Positions 1-7,597 of a DNA stretch of 7,717 bases are shown here, piece by piece. The stretch's first letter is position 1. Each line of letters opens with the position of its first letter. Under the pieces are notes generated by a model. That model was given only the letters and a program-made list of their open reading frames with translations. It was not told the origin of the DNA and did no database searches. A program made the position numbers and the translations under genes. The DNA is from an uncultured Fidelibacterota bacterium (GTDB lineage Bacteria > Marinisomatota > Marinisomatia > Marinisomatales > TCS55): positions 1 through 7,717 of the forward strand of contig CAJWTA010000052.1 in the NCBI GenBank assembly GCA_913046805.1, written 5' to 3'.

Positions 1-552
1 GCAGTGGTATTTGGAAACGGGGTTCAAGCTAAGGCACAGATAGATGCTATTTGTTGTGTAAAGTCAATGGAGTCAATAAAGGTTATAGGTAGGGACATTA
101 AAAAAGTAGAGCTTTTTTGTGATACATTTGATAGTAACGTATCTCAAGGCAAACTGAGCGACTTAAAATATGCGGATATTATTTGCACAGCAACAACCTC
201 AAGCGACCCATTATTCGAATTTAGCCATATTTCAAATGGAGTACATATAAATGCCGTTGGTGCACATGGCCCTAATAAAAGAGAGATTTCAACCAAGGTG
301 ATTCAACAGTCAAAAGTATTTGTTGATTCTTTTGTGTCAAGCCATAAAGAGGCTGGTAACCTGTTAATTCCAATAGAGAATAATGATTATAGTTGGGATA
401 AAGTTGAGGGGGAGATTGGTGAAATATTTAATTCAGATAGGGAAGGTCGTGTTGATGATTCGGACATTACATTTTTTAATTCAGTAGGCACTGCTGTACA
501 AGACCTTGTTATTTCTAATATAATATTGGAGAAGAATCTAGGTGCAAACTAA
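1..552 (+). CDS. Ornithine cyclodeaminase / mu-crystallin family protein (3' part, 5' end outside window)
   Basis: This is the C-terminal 183 residues of a protein of the ornithine cyclodeaminase/mu-crystallin/archaeal alanine dehydrogenase family; relatives are about 310-350 residues, so roughly 120-150 N-terminal residues lie upstream. The frame is open from base 1. A Rossmann NAD(P)-binding motif opens the visible part (FGNGVQAKAQ, codons 4-13). It is followed by ADIICTATTS, then INAVGAHGPNKRE around codons 83-95, then KEAGNLLIP and a C-terminal SVGTAVQDL, all in the family order. In Pseudomonas putida ornithine cyclodeaminase the GGDCPGKTE segment carries the catalytic Asp228; here the aligned residue is His (bases 265-267). 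The short 'DS...KEAGNLL' segment also resembles the mu-crystallin/alanine dehydrogenase branch. A ketimine reductase or amino-acid dehydrogenase role is therefore as plausible as ornithine-to-proline conversion. The stop codon overlaps the carA start by 11 nt, implying co-translation. Family is certain; substrate is not. Confidence 0.9.
   Translation, partial: AVVFGNGVQAKAQIDAICCVKSMESIKVIGRDIKKVELFCDTFDSNVSQGKLSDLKYADIICTATTSSDPLFEFSHISNGVHINAVGAHGPNKREISTKVIQQSKVFVDSFVSSHKEAGNLLIPIENNDYSWDKVEGEIGEIFNSDREGRVDDSDITFFNSVGTAVQDLVISNIILEKNLGAN
528..531 (+). promoter_or_regulatory. Shine-Dalgarno site for carA
   Basis: GGAG lies inside the end of the upstream gene, with 10 nt between it and the GTG at 542. 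No ATG in the carA frame lies nearby, and the protein aligns with other CarA N-termini from this GTG, so the site supports a GTG start overlapping the preceding stop codon. Confidence 0.6.
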
Positions 553-1624
553 AAAGACTGCAATCTTGCTTCTTGAAGATGGGAGAGTATTTGAGGGTAA
601 GCAATTAGGTCACCATGGAGAGACGGTTGGAGAGGTATGTTTTAATACAGGGATGACTGGGTATCAAGAAATTTTAACAGATCCATCTTATTGTAGTCAG
701 ATCGTTACAATGACCTCACCCCATATTGGCAATTACGGAATCAATGAAGAAGACGTCGAATCTGATAAAATTCAAGTATCAGGTTTTGTCATTAAAGAAG
801 AGTCCTTGGTCCCTTCAAATTGGAGATCAACAGCTTCGTTAGATGAATATTTAAAAAATAACAAAATTGTGTGTATTCAAGATATTGATACACGAGCACT
901 TACTCGACACATAAGAGATCAAGGATCTATGAATGGAATTATATCTTCCGTTGATAGCGAGATAGATAGTTTATCAAGCAAATTAGCAAAAGCTCCATCA
1001 ATGAAAGGCCTTGATTTGGCTAAAGTTGTTAGTACAAAAAACAAATATAAATGGGCTGATACGGGTAAATACAAAGTTGCTGCAATAGACTATGGCATCA
1101 AGCGGAATATCTTGAATATACTTGCTGACAGCGGATGTAGCGTAACTGTATTCCCCGCAACTATCACCGCTAAGGAAATTTTAGACTTTAACCCTGACGG
1201 CGTATTTTTAAGTAACGGTCCTGGAGATCCCGCTGCGGTTACATACGGAATTGAAATGGTCAAAGAGCTATTAGGCGCTAAGCCAATCTTTGGAATCTGT
1301 CTTGGCCATCAAATCTTGTCCTTAGCATTGGGAGCAAAAACGTTCAAACTCAAATTTGGTCACAGGGGAATCAACCATCCGGTAAAGAATTTGGATACAA
1401 ATGTCGTAGAAATTACTAGCCAGAATCATGGATTTGCGGTTGATTTACAAACCTTGCCAAAAAATGTAACACCAACGCACGTGAACTTAAACGATGAGAC
1501 TAATGAAGGAATTGAGTGCAAAGATCTTAAGGCATTTTCTGTACAGCATCACCCTGAATCAAGTCCAGGACCTCATGACAGCAGATATTTATTTGATAAA
1601 TTTATAAAATTAATGAAGAGTTGA
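542..1624 (+). CDS. carA: Carbamoyl phosphate synthetase small (glutaminase) subunit
   Basis: This subunit hydrolyses glutamine and passes ammonia through a tunnel to CarB for carbamoyl phosphate synthesis, feeding arginine and pyrimidine pathways in the cytoplasm. The N-terminal CPSase small-chain domain (about residues 1-150) carries [17 protein letters not shown] and [13 protein letters not shown] class I glutamine amidotransferase domain runs from about residue 178 to the end. It has the LSNGPGDP loop (223-230), the nucleophile Cys253 in FGICLGHQ, and His337/Glu339 in [11 protein letters not shown], matching E. coli Cys269, His353 and Glu355. At 360 residues it is about 20 shorter than E. 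coli CarA, mostly because the linker before the amidotransferase domain is short. It starts at GTG inside the end of the preceding gene and stops 2 nt before the preferred carB start. The whole catalytic set is present, so it should be functional. Confidence 0.98.
   Translation: MQTKKTAILLLEDGRVFEGKQLGHHGETVGEVCFNTGMTGYQEILTDPSYCSQIVTMTSPHIGNYGINEEDVESDKIQVSGFVIKEESLVPSNWRSTASLDEYLKNNKIVCIQDIDTRALTRHIRDQGSMNGIISSVDSEIDSLSSKLAKAPSMKGLDLAKVVSTKNKYKWADTGKYKVAAIDYGIKRNILNILADSGCSVTVFPATITAKEILDFNPDGVFLSNGPGDPAAVTYGIEMVKELLGAKPIFGICLGHQILSLALGAKTFKLKFGHRGINHPVKNLDTNVVEITSQNHGFAVDLQTLPKNVTPTHVNLNDETNEGIECKDLKAFSVQHHPESSPGPHDSRYLFDKFIKLMKS
1615..1620 (+). promoter_or_regulatory. Weak ribosome-binding site deciding the carB start
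   Basis: GAAGAG sits at the end of carA. It is 6 nt upstream of the TTG at 1627 but directly abuts the TTG at 1621. The spacing favours 1627, although the match to the anti-SD is weak. Translational coupling from carA termination at 1622-1624 may contribute more than the site itself. Confidence 0.35.
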
Positions 1625-1626
1625 AA

Positions 1627-4600
1627 TTGTCAAAACGAGATGATATAAATTCTATTCTTATCATTGGTGCAGGACCAATAGTAATTGGTCAAGCGTGCGA
1701 GTTTGATTATTCTGGGACACAAGCTACTCAGGCCTTAAGAGAGGAGGGCTACAGAGTTGTATTGATTAATTCAAATCCTGCAACAATAATGACCGATCCT
1801 AACTTAGCAGATGCTACATACATTGAACCGATAACTCCAGAATATGTTGAAGCGGTTATCAAAAAAGAAAAGCCAGATGCTATTTTACCTACAGTTGGGG
1901 GACAAACTGCTTTAAATGTTGCAATGGAATTACATAAAAATGGTATTCTTAAAAAACATAATATTGAACTGATAGGTGCGCAAGTTGATGCAATTAATAA
2001 AGCTGAAGATAGAGAAAAATTTAAAACAGCAATGGATGAAATAGGTATTGATACAGCGCAAGGTGGTTTTGTAAATACTTGGGAAGAAGCTGAGATGATG
2101 CTAGAAAAAATACAGTTCCCTATAATTATACGTCCATCATTTACGCTTGGGGGAACAGGAGGATCCGTAGCTTACAATTATGAGGAGTTTCAAGATCTCG
2201 TTGAAAATGGACTTCAAGCCAGTCCTATTGCAGAAGTATTAATCGAAGAGTCCTTGCTTGGATGGAAAGAATATGAGCTTGAAGTTGTTCGTGATAAATC
2301 AGACAATGCTATTATAATTTGTTCAATTGAAAATATTGATCCAATGGGTGTTCATACTGGTGATTCAATAACTGTTGCTCCATCCATGACTCTTTCTGAT
2401 AAGGAATTTCAACTTATGCGAAATTGGTCGATTCAGTGTTTAAGAAAAATTGGTGTCGAAACTGGTGGATCTAATGTTCAATTTGCTGTTAATCCAGAAA
2501 CAGGTAGGTGCATCATCATTGAGATGAATCCTCGCGTTAGTCGTTCATCAGCGCTTGCATCAAAAGCGACCGGGTTCCCAATTGCAAAAATAGCTGCTAA
2601 ACTAGCTGTGGGATATACCCTTGATGAGCTACGTAATGATATAACAGGAAAAACCTTAGCTGCATTTGAACCTACTATTGATTATGTAGTTGTTAAGGTG
2701 CCAAGATTTGACTTTGAAAAATTTCCCTCTGCGACTGGTCATCTAGGTGTTCAAATGCAAAGCGTCGGAGAGGTTATGTCAATTGGAAGAACATTCAGAG
2801 AGTCTTTGCAAAAAGCATTCAGGTCGCTGGAAGTTGGATTAAATGGGCTTGAGCCAAAAGCTATAAAAGATGATGATCCGGAGCTTATTAGGGCACGGTC
2901 TTTAGATATGAACACCCTGCAATATGCAACAAGCTTTAGATTATTAAAAGTTAGAGAGGCTTTCAAGGAAGGCGCTTCTATTGATGATGTATACAAATCG
3001 ACTAAGATTGACCCATGGTTTTTGCATCAAATCAAACATTTAGTTAGCTTTGACAAAAACGCATCGATTCTCGAACTAAAGCAAAATGGCTTTTCAGATG
3101 CTCAAATTTCAAAAATGAAAAATATTTCTGAAGTTGACGTCCGAGAAAAAAGAAAGAAACAAAAAATATCTCCATCATTTAAGGTGGTCGATACTTGCGC
3201 AGCGGAATTTGTTGCTAAAACTCCTTATTGCTATTCCTCATATGATGAGGAAAATGAAATTAAACCATTGGATGGTAAGAAAGTGGTTATTCTTGGTGGA
3301 GGTCCCAATAGAATAGGACAAGGAATCGAATTTGATTATTGTTGTGTTCAGGCAGTGTTCGGACTTCAGGATCAGAATTATAAAACAATAATGGTTAATT
3401 GTAATCCAGAAACGGTTAGCACTGATTTTGATTTAGTTGATAGACTATATTTTGAACCAGTGACCTATGAAGATGTATTGAATATACTTGAATTTGAAAA
3501 ACCAGATGGTGTTCTTGTTCAATTTGGAGGACAAACTCCTTTAAAAATAGCAAAAGCGCTTGATGAAGCTGGCATTCCAATTATTGGTACATCGCCTATC
3601 AGTATAGATCTAGCAGAGGATAGAGAAAAATTTGGTAAAATATTAGATAAATTAAAAATTAAATGTCCTGATTATGGAACGGGGAGAACGCTTAATGAGG
3701 TTATCGAAGTTGCTAGCAAAATAGGATACCCTGTGCTTGCAAGGCCTAGCTATGTTCTTGGTGGTAGGGCTATGGAAATTGTGTACTCTCAAAATCAGCT
3801 CGTAGATTACATCACAAGAAATGCTGATGTAACGAAAGGACACCCAATTTTAATCGATCAATTCTTAGAGGATGCTTTTGAGTTTGATGTAGATGCACTT
3901 TGCGATGGAGATTCAGTTCATATTGGAGCAGTTATGCAGCATATTGAAGAAGCCGGCATACATTCTGGGGATTCTGCATGCGTGCTTCCACCTTACAAAA
4001 TAACTACTACAGCAATGGATGACATTATCAGAATCACAAAAGAATTAGCGATTGAATTAAAGGTCATAGGTTTAATTAACATACAATTTGCTTTTAAAAA
4101 TAACACTGTATTTGTGCTTGAAGTGAATCCCCGTGCAAGTAGAACCATCCCTTTTGTAAGCAAAGTAACCAACACTCCGCTTGCAAGATTAGCCGCAAGG
4201 ATTGCTGCTGGCGCAAAACTTTCTGACTTTAATTTGAAACCATGGGATCAAATAAACCATACCGCAGTAAAGGAAGCTGTATTACCATTTAATAAATTTC
4301 CTGAAGAATCAATATTTTTAAGCCCAGAAATGAAATCTACTGGTGAAGTTATGGGAGTTTCTGAATCAATGGGAGAATCTTTTTTAAGAGCTTCAATAAG
4401 CGCGGGAAATGTAATTCCAAAAACAGGAAAAGTTTTTATTTCTGTAAATGATTCCGATAAATTAAATGTCATACCTATAGCAAGAGATTTAGTTGAGCTA
4501 GGTTTTGATCTTATTGCAACACAAGGAACTGCAAAAGAGTTGAAAAGAAATGGTTTAAAAGTTGAAAATATCTTTAAAGTAGGCGAGGGTAGGCCTAATG

Positions 4601-4818
4601 TTGTAGATGGAATAAAAAATGGCGACATATCGCTTGTAATAAACACTCCTTTTGGTGCGATGGCGCGTTACGATGAGGAGGCAATTGGAAGAGCGTGCAT
4701 TCAAAAAGGAATTGTAGCAATAACAACTTTATCGGCAGCCTCGGCAGCTGTGAGAGCACTTAGATCAAGCCAAAAAGATAAAATACGCGTGAAATCCTTG
4801 CAAGAATATCATGCCTAA
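1627..4818 (+). CDS. carB: Carbamoyl phosphate synthetase large subunit
   Basis: This subunit makes carbamoyl phosphate from bicarbonate, CarA-supplied ammonia and two ATP. From TTG 1627 it has 1063 residues (E. coli 1073), and residue numbers match E. coli exactly across the first half (Arg129 in AEDREKF, Arg169 in [10 protein letters not shown]). This, with the 6-nt spacing from GAAGAG, is why I prefer 1627 to the in-frame TTG at 1621, which adds two residues. The order is carboxyphosphate ATP-grasp half (about 1-400), oligomerisation region (about 400-545), and carbamate-kinase ATP-grasp half (from [12 protein letters not shown] near 559; Arg666, Arg706). An MGS-like allosteric domain follows from about 934. 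All four residues matching the E. coli ornithine site are kept (Glu774, Asp782, Glu883, Thr1033). Most UMP/IMP-site residues are kept (Ser939, Lys945, Thr965, Thr968, Lys984, Asn1006), but the Thr1017 equivalent is Pro1008. Ornithine activation is thus expected; nucleotide response is less certain. Confidence 0.98.
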   Translation: MSKRDDINSILIIGAGPIVIGQACEFDYSGTQATQALREEGYRVVLINSNPATIMTDPNLADATYIEPITPEYVEAVIKKEKPDAILPTVGGQTALNVAMELHKNGILKKHNIELIGAQVDAINKAEDREKFKTAMDEIGIDTAQGGFVNTWEEAEMMLEKIQFPIIIRPSFTLGGTGGSVAYNYEEFQDLVENGLQASPIAEVLIEESLLGWKEYELEVVRDKSDNAIIICSIENIDPMGVHTGDSITVAPSMTLSDKEFQLMRNWSIQCLRKIGVETGGSNVQFAVNPETGRCIIIEMNPRVSRSSALASKATGFPIAKIAAKLAVGYTLDELRNDITGKTLAAFEPTIDYVVVKVPRFDFEKFPSATGHLGVQMQSVGEVMSIGRTFRESLQKAFRSLEVGLNGLEPKAIKDDDPELIRARSLDMNTLQYATSFRLLKVREAFKEGASIDDVYKSTKIDPWFLHQIKHLVSFDKNASILELKQNGFSDAQISKMKNISEVDVREKRKKQKISPSFKVVDTCAAEFVAKTPYCYSSYDEENEIKPLDGKKVVILGGGPNRIGQGIEFDYCCVQAVFGLQDQNYKTIMVNCNPETVSTDFDLVDRLYFEPVTYEDVLNILEFEKPDGVLVQFGGQTPLKIAKALDEAGIPIIGTSPISIDLAEDREKFGKILDKLKIKCPDYGTGRTLNEVIEVASKIGYPVLARPSYVLGGRAMEIVYSQNQLVDYITRNADVTKGHPILIDQFLEDAFEFDVDALCDGDSVHIGAVMQHIEEAGIHSGDSACVLPPYKITTTAMDDIIRITKELAIELKVIGLINIQFAFKNNTVFVLEVNPRASRTIPFVSKVTNTPLARLAARIAAGAKLSDFNLKPWDQINHTAVKEAVLPFNKFPEESIFLSPEMKSTGEVMGVSESMGESFLRASISAGNVIPKTGKVFISVNDSDKLNVIPIARDLVELGFDLIATQGTAKELKRNGLKVENIFKVGEGRPNVVDGIKNGDISLVINTPFGAMARYDEEAIGRACIQKGIVAITTLSAASAAVRALRSSQKDKIRVKSLQEYHA

Positions 4819-4840
4819 AATACCTTAAAAAATAAAATAT

Positions 4841-4844
4841 GGGA
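4841..4844 (+). promoter_or_regulatory. Shine-Dalgarno-like site supporting the downstream rocD start
   Basis: GGGA lies 9 nt before the ATG at 4854. The earlier in-frame ATG at 4839 overlaps this site and has only A/T sequence upstream. The choice of 4854 rests on this site plus the homologous N-terminus; it is moderate evidence only. Confidence 0.4.
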
Positions 4845-4853
4845 AAATTAACA

Positions 4854-6092
4854 ATGAGCAAAATAAGTGTGAATACATCTAGTGCAATTGATGTTGAAAA
4901 TAAATACGGCGCCCACAACTACCATCCATTACCCGTGGTCTTATCAAAAGGAGAAGGTATTAACGTATGGGATGTTGATGGTAATAAATACTTCGACTTC
5001 CTTTCTGCCTATTCAGCTGTTAATCAAGGACATTGTCATCCTAAAATTGTATCTGCTCTTATAGGCCAAGCTGAAAAGTTACAACTCACATCGCGAGCGT
5101 TTTATACTGATGCATTAGGTGAATATGCAGAATACATTACGTCCTTATTTGGTTACGATAAAGTTCTTCCGATGAATACCGGCGTAGAAGGAGGGGAAAC
5201 CGCTTTAAAATTATGTAGAAAATGGGCATATAAAGTCAAAGGAATAGAGAAGAATAAGGCAAAAATTTTGTTTGCAGAGGGTAATTTTTGGGGCAGAACT
5301 CTTGCTGCTTGTTCTACGTCAACTGATCCTGATTGCTTTGAAGATTTTGGACCGTTTATGCCAGGATTTGAAATTATACCATATAACGATTTAGAGTCTC
5401 TAAAAACTGCATTGAGTGATGAAAATGTTGCTGGATTTATGGTGGAGCCAATTCAAGGTGAAGCAGGAGTTGTTGTTCCCAGCGCAGGCTATTTAAAAGA
5501 AGCATACAGATTATGTAAGGAAAATAACGTACTCTTTATTGCGGACGAAGTTCAAACTGGGCTTGGAAGAACAGGGAAAATGCTATGCAGTGATTACGAA
5601 GCTATCAAACCAGATATTTTGATTTTAGGTAAAGCGCTATCAGGCGGAATTCTTCCGATTTCAGCTGTATTAAGCTCGGATGAAATTATGCTAACAATTG
5701 AACCAGGTCAGCACGGCTCAACATACGGTGGTAATCCGCTTGCTTGTAGAGTAGCTCAAGCAGCGCTTGAAGTAATTAAAGAGGAAAATTTACCTGAAAA
5801 TGCTTTTAAGCTCGGCAACATATTCAGAGATGAGATAAACAATATTATTCACAAAAGCGATTTATTGCATTTGGTAAGGGGTAAAGGTTTGTTAAATGCA
5901 CTGGTTATTAATGACTCGCCTCAAAGCTCAACTGCATTGGATATTTGTCATAGCTTAAAAGATAATGGGTTGCTCGCTAAACCAACTCATGGCAACATTA
6001 TTAGATTTGCTCCGCCACTAATAATTGATGAGTCAGAGTTATTGCAATGCTGTAAAATTATTGAGAGAACAGTTTTAAATTTTAAAAACTAG
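4854..6092 (+). CDS. rocD: Ornithine aminotransferase (ornithine-oxo-acid transaminase)
   Basis: This is a PLP-dependent class III aminotransferase that moves the delta-amino group of ornithine to 2-oxoglutarate, giving glutamate 5-semialdehyde (cyclising to pyrroline-5-carboxylate) and glutamate. From ATG 4854 it has 412 residues; an in-frame ATG at 4839 would add five, but GGGA at 4841-4844 suits 4854. The PLP lysine is Lys260 in ILGKALSGG, with Asp231 in FIADEVQTG contacting the pyridine nitrogen. Residues that set ornithine specificity in human OAT all have counterparts: Tyr55 (here Tyr23 in AHNYHPLP), Tyr85 (Tyr53 in [10 protein letters not shown]), Glu235 (Glu203 in EPIQGEAG) and Arg413 (Arg384 in NIIRFAPPL). 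This argues against a GABA or acetylornithine aminotransferase. By recall it resembles animal mitochondrial OAT more than Bacillus RocD (for example NFWGRTL and FGPFMPGF). It follows carB by 35 nt on the same strand, suggesting one transcript. Its stop crosses the converging aroQ stop. Confidence 0.95.
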   Translation: MSKISVNTSSAIDVENKYGAHNYHPLPVVLSKGEGINVWDVDGNKYFDFLSAYSAVNQGHCHPKIVSALIGQAEKLQLTSRAFYTDALGEYAEYITSLFGYDKVLPMNTGVEGGETALKLCRKWAYKVKGIEKNKAKILFAEGNFWGRTLAACSTSTDPDCFEDFGPFMPGFEIIPYNDLESLKTALSDENVAGFMVEPIQGEAGVVVPSAGYLKEAYRLCKENNVLFIADEVQTGLGRTGKMLCSDYEAIKPDILILGKALSGGILPISAVLSSDEIMLTIEPGQHGSTYGGNPLACRVAQAALEVIKEENLPENAFKLGNIFRDEINNIIHKSDLLHLVRGKGLLNALVINDSPQSSTALDICHSLKDNGLLAKPTHGNIIRFAPPLIIDESELLQCCKIIERTVLNFKN

Positions 6093-6531
6093 ATTTCTCT
6101 TTTTTATTTTCAAGAGCAATCAAAATTTTAGCCGCATTTAAGTATCCCGTTTTTCCTAGACCAGATATTTGCTCTATACATACATCTTTTATCACAGATA
6201 TCTTTCTAAAATCTTCTCTGTTATGAATGTCACTTAAATGTACTTCAACCGTAGGTATACTCACAGACTCAATAGCATCTCTTATGGAATATGAATAATG
6301 TGTGAACGCACCGGGATTAATAATGATTCCATCATAGCTACCTATGCAGGAGTGAATCTCATCAATAATTTTACCCTCATGATTTGATTGAAACCACTTG
6401 ATTGAGTTTTCATTTTTTATTTTAGAATGTAGCCAAATTTCGACTTCACTCAATGTCTCTTTCCCATAGATGTGATTATCACGCATTCCAAGTAAATTTA
6501 AATTCGGACCATTTATAATTTTAATTCTCAT
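6082..6531 (-). CDS. aroQ: Type II 3-dehydroquinate dehydratase
   Basis: This enzyme catalyses trans-dehydration of 3-dehydroquinate to 3-dehydroshikimate, the third shikimate-pathway step. Its 149 residues are the usual length for this small flavodoxin-like, dodecameric enzyme. The N-terminal [11 protein letters not shown] is the family signature. Residues matching the Mycobacterium tuberculosis active site are visible: Asn10, lid Arg17, catalytic Tyr22 in HIYG, Asn72 and His78 in INPGAFTH, His98 in EVHLSD, and Arg105/Arg109 in NREDFRK. The C-terminal [16 protein letters not shown] is typical, followed by a short Lys-rich tail. The ATG lies inside the end of aroB (11-nt overlap) with AGGTG just upstream, so translation is probably coupled to aroB. 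Its 3' end overlaps the end of the converging rocD by 11 nt. Identification is secure; it is not the type I aldolase-like AroD. Confidence 0.96.
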   Translation of the reverse strand: MRIKIINGPNLNLLGMRDNHIYGKETLSEVEIWLHSKIKNENSIKWFQSNHEGKIIDEIHSCIGSYDGIIINPGAFTHYSYSIRDAIESVSIPTVEVHLSDIHNREDFRKISVIKDVCIEQISGLGKTGYLNAAKILIALENKKEKSSF

Positions 6532-7597
6532 TTAACACCTGTAATGATTCCAAAATTTCATTTTTTGTTACATCTTGAGAAATTGTAACCTTGCCCAAAC
6601 CCTTTAGAAGTATAAAATTTAATTTTCCGTTCTCATGTTTTTTATCAAATTCAATATAATGCATTATTTTTTCAGGATTTACCGCACTTAATTTTTGTAG
6701 AGGTAATTGATTTATTATACTAATGAGTAGATTATAATCATCGGTGCTTAAAAATCCTTTTTTGTGCGATATCCATGTTGAACACTTCATCCCAAAGGAA
6801 ACTGCTTCACCATGTCTTATATTTTCATAGCCCATGAAAGATTCTAATGCATGCCCAATTGTATGGCCAAAATTGAGAATCCTTCTTAGTCCGTTTTCAC
6901 GTTCGTCTTTTGAAACAATTTCAGCCTTTATTTGACAGCACCTTTCAATTGCTTTTGAGTATGGAAAATTGTCAATGTTTTTTATCCACTTAGATATATC
7001 AACAAGAAAATTTCTGTCGTAAATAGCGCCATACTTGATTATTTCCCCTAATCCAGAAACTTTTTCAGCTAAAGGTAATGTGCTCAATAAATTTGGATCA
7101 ACAATCACTGCATCAGGTTGATAAATTGAACCAATAGCATTTTTTTTATTTGAAAAATTAAGTCCCGTTTTTCCACCTATAGATGAATCTACCATTGATA
7201 ATAATGTTGTTGGGACTTGGTAATAATTAATTCCTCGCATAAATGAAGAAGCTACAAAACCCGATATATCGCCAACAACACCACCGCCTAGCGCTACAAT
7301 TATCGATGTTCTATCGCAATTTGATTGAATCATTTTTTCAATGATTGATTTATATATTTCTATATCTTTTGAACTGTCACCATCCGGTAAAGATATATCA
7401 ATAACCTTATATCCTATTTTCTCTAAATTTTCTTTGATTGAAAAACCGTAAAATCTCATCAGTGAATCATGACTAATCAATACAAGGTTTTTTATTCTTT
7501 TATGATCATCTAAATTTTCTTGAAGAGTATTTATTGATCCGTCTTTGACAATTATTTTATACGTCCTATATCCTAGTTCAACAATAACTTCGCTCAT
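6521..7597 (-). CDS. aroB: 3-dehydroquinate synthase
   Basis: This enzyme converts DAHP to 3-dehydroquinate using catalytic NAD and a divalent metal, usually zinc; it is the second shikimate-pathway step and cytoplasmic. Its 358 residues match the family length (E. coli 362). The NAD-binding glycine segment ALGGGVVGDISGF occupies about 102-114. RGINYYQVPTTLLSMVDSS and GGKTGLN (Lys143) with Lys152 form the substrate pocket. The three metal ligands are Glu185 (GLGEIIKYG), His245 (NFGHTIGHALE) and His262 (IRHGEAVSFGM), matching E. coli Glu184, His247 and His264. KDERENGLRRILN is also typical. The ATG overlaps the upstream aroK stop as ATGA, with a weak TGGA 9 nt before it (7607-7610), so initiation probably depends partly on coupling to aroK. 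The 3' end contains the aroQ start. No key residue is missing. Confidence 0.97.
   Translation of the reverse strand: MSEVIVELGYRTYKIIVKDGSINTLQENLDDHKRIKNLVLISHDSLMRFYGFSIKENLEKIGYKVIDISLPDGDSSKDIEIYKSIIEKMIQSNCDRTSIIVALGGGVVGDISGFVASSFMRGINYYQVPTTLLSMVDSSIGGKTGLNFSNKKNAIGSIYQPDAVIVDPNLLSTLPLAEKVSGLGEIIKYGAIYDRNFLVDISKWIKNIDNFPYSKAIERCCQIKAEIVSKDERENGLRRILNFGHTIGHALESFMGYENIRHGEAVSFGMKCSTWISHKKGFLSTDDYNLLISIINQLPLQKLSAVNPEKIMHYIEFDKKHENGKLNFILLKGLGKVTISQDVTKNEILESLQVLNEN
6536..6540 (-). promoter_or_regulatory. Shine-Dalgarno site for aroQ inside aroB
   Basis: AGGTG on the minus strand ends 4 nt before the aroQ ATG (6 nt counted from AGG). It is the clearest SD match in the window and supports the overlapping aroQ start. 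Confidence 0.6.

Noticed and set aside
495..524. Possible promoter ahead of carA: TGTACA (495-500), 18-nt spacer, perfect TATAAT (519-524)
   Set aside because: It lies in the coding end of the OCD-family gene in A+T-rich sequence where TATAAT arises by chance. A start about 7 nt downstream would fall on the carA SD site and leave almost no leader. 5'-end mapping would be needed to revive it.
4248..4646. 132-codon open frame on the minus strand, antisense to carB
   Set aside because: It lies wholly inside the well-conserved carB allosteric region, has no recognisable domain or good SD, and its composition is that of a complement of coding sequence. The smaller antisense frames inside carB are rejected for the same reason.
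4819..4853. Gap between carB and rocD as a possible promoter or terminator site
   Set aside because: It is only 35 nt of A/T-rich sequence with no -35/-10 pair at proper spacing and no hairpin; it holds only the rocD ribosome-binding site.
4839..4853. Upstream ATG at 4839 as the rocD start
   Set aside because: It has no SD-like sequence upstream, while the ATG at 4854 has GGGA at suitable spacing. The five extra residues add no family-conserved sequence. It is not excluded.
6071..6090. A/T-only inverted repeat AGTTTT...AAAACT followed by a T-rich stretch, as a possible terminator
   Set aside because: The stem is six pairs with only one G-C pair and a messy loop, and it lies in coding sequence. 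It is too weak to call an intrinsic terminator.
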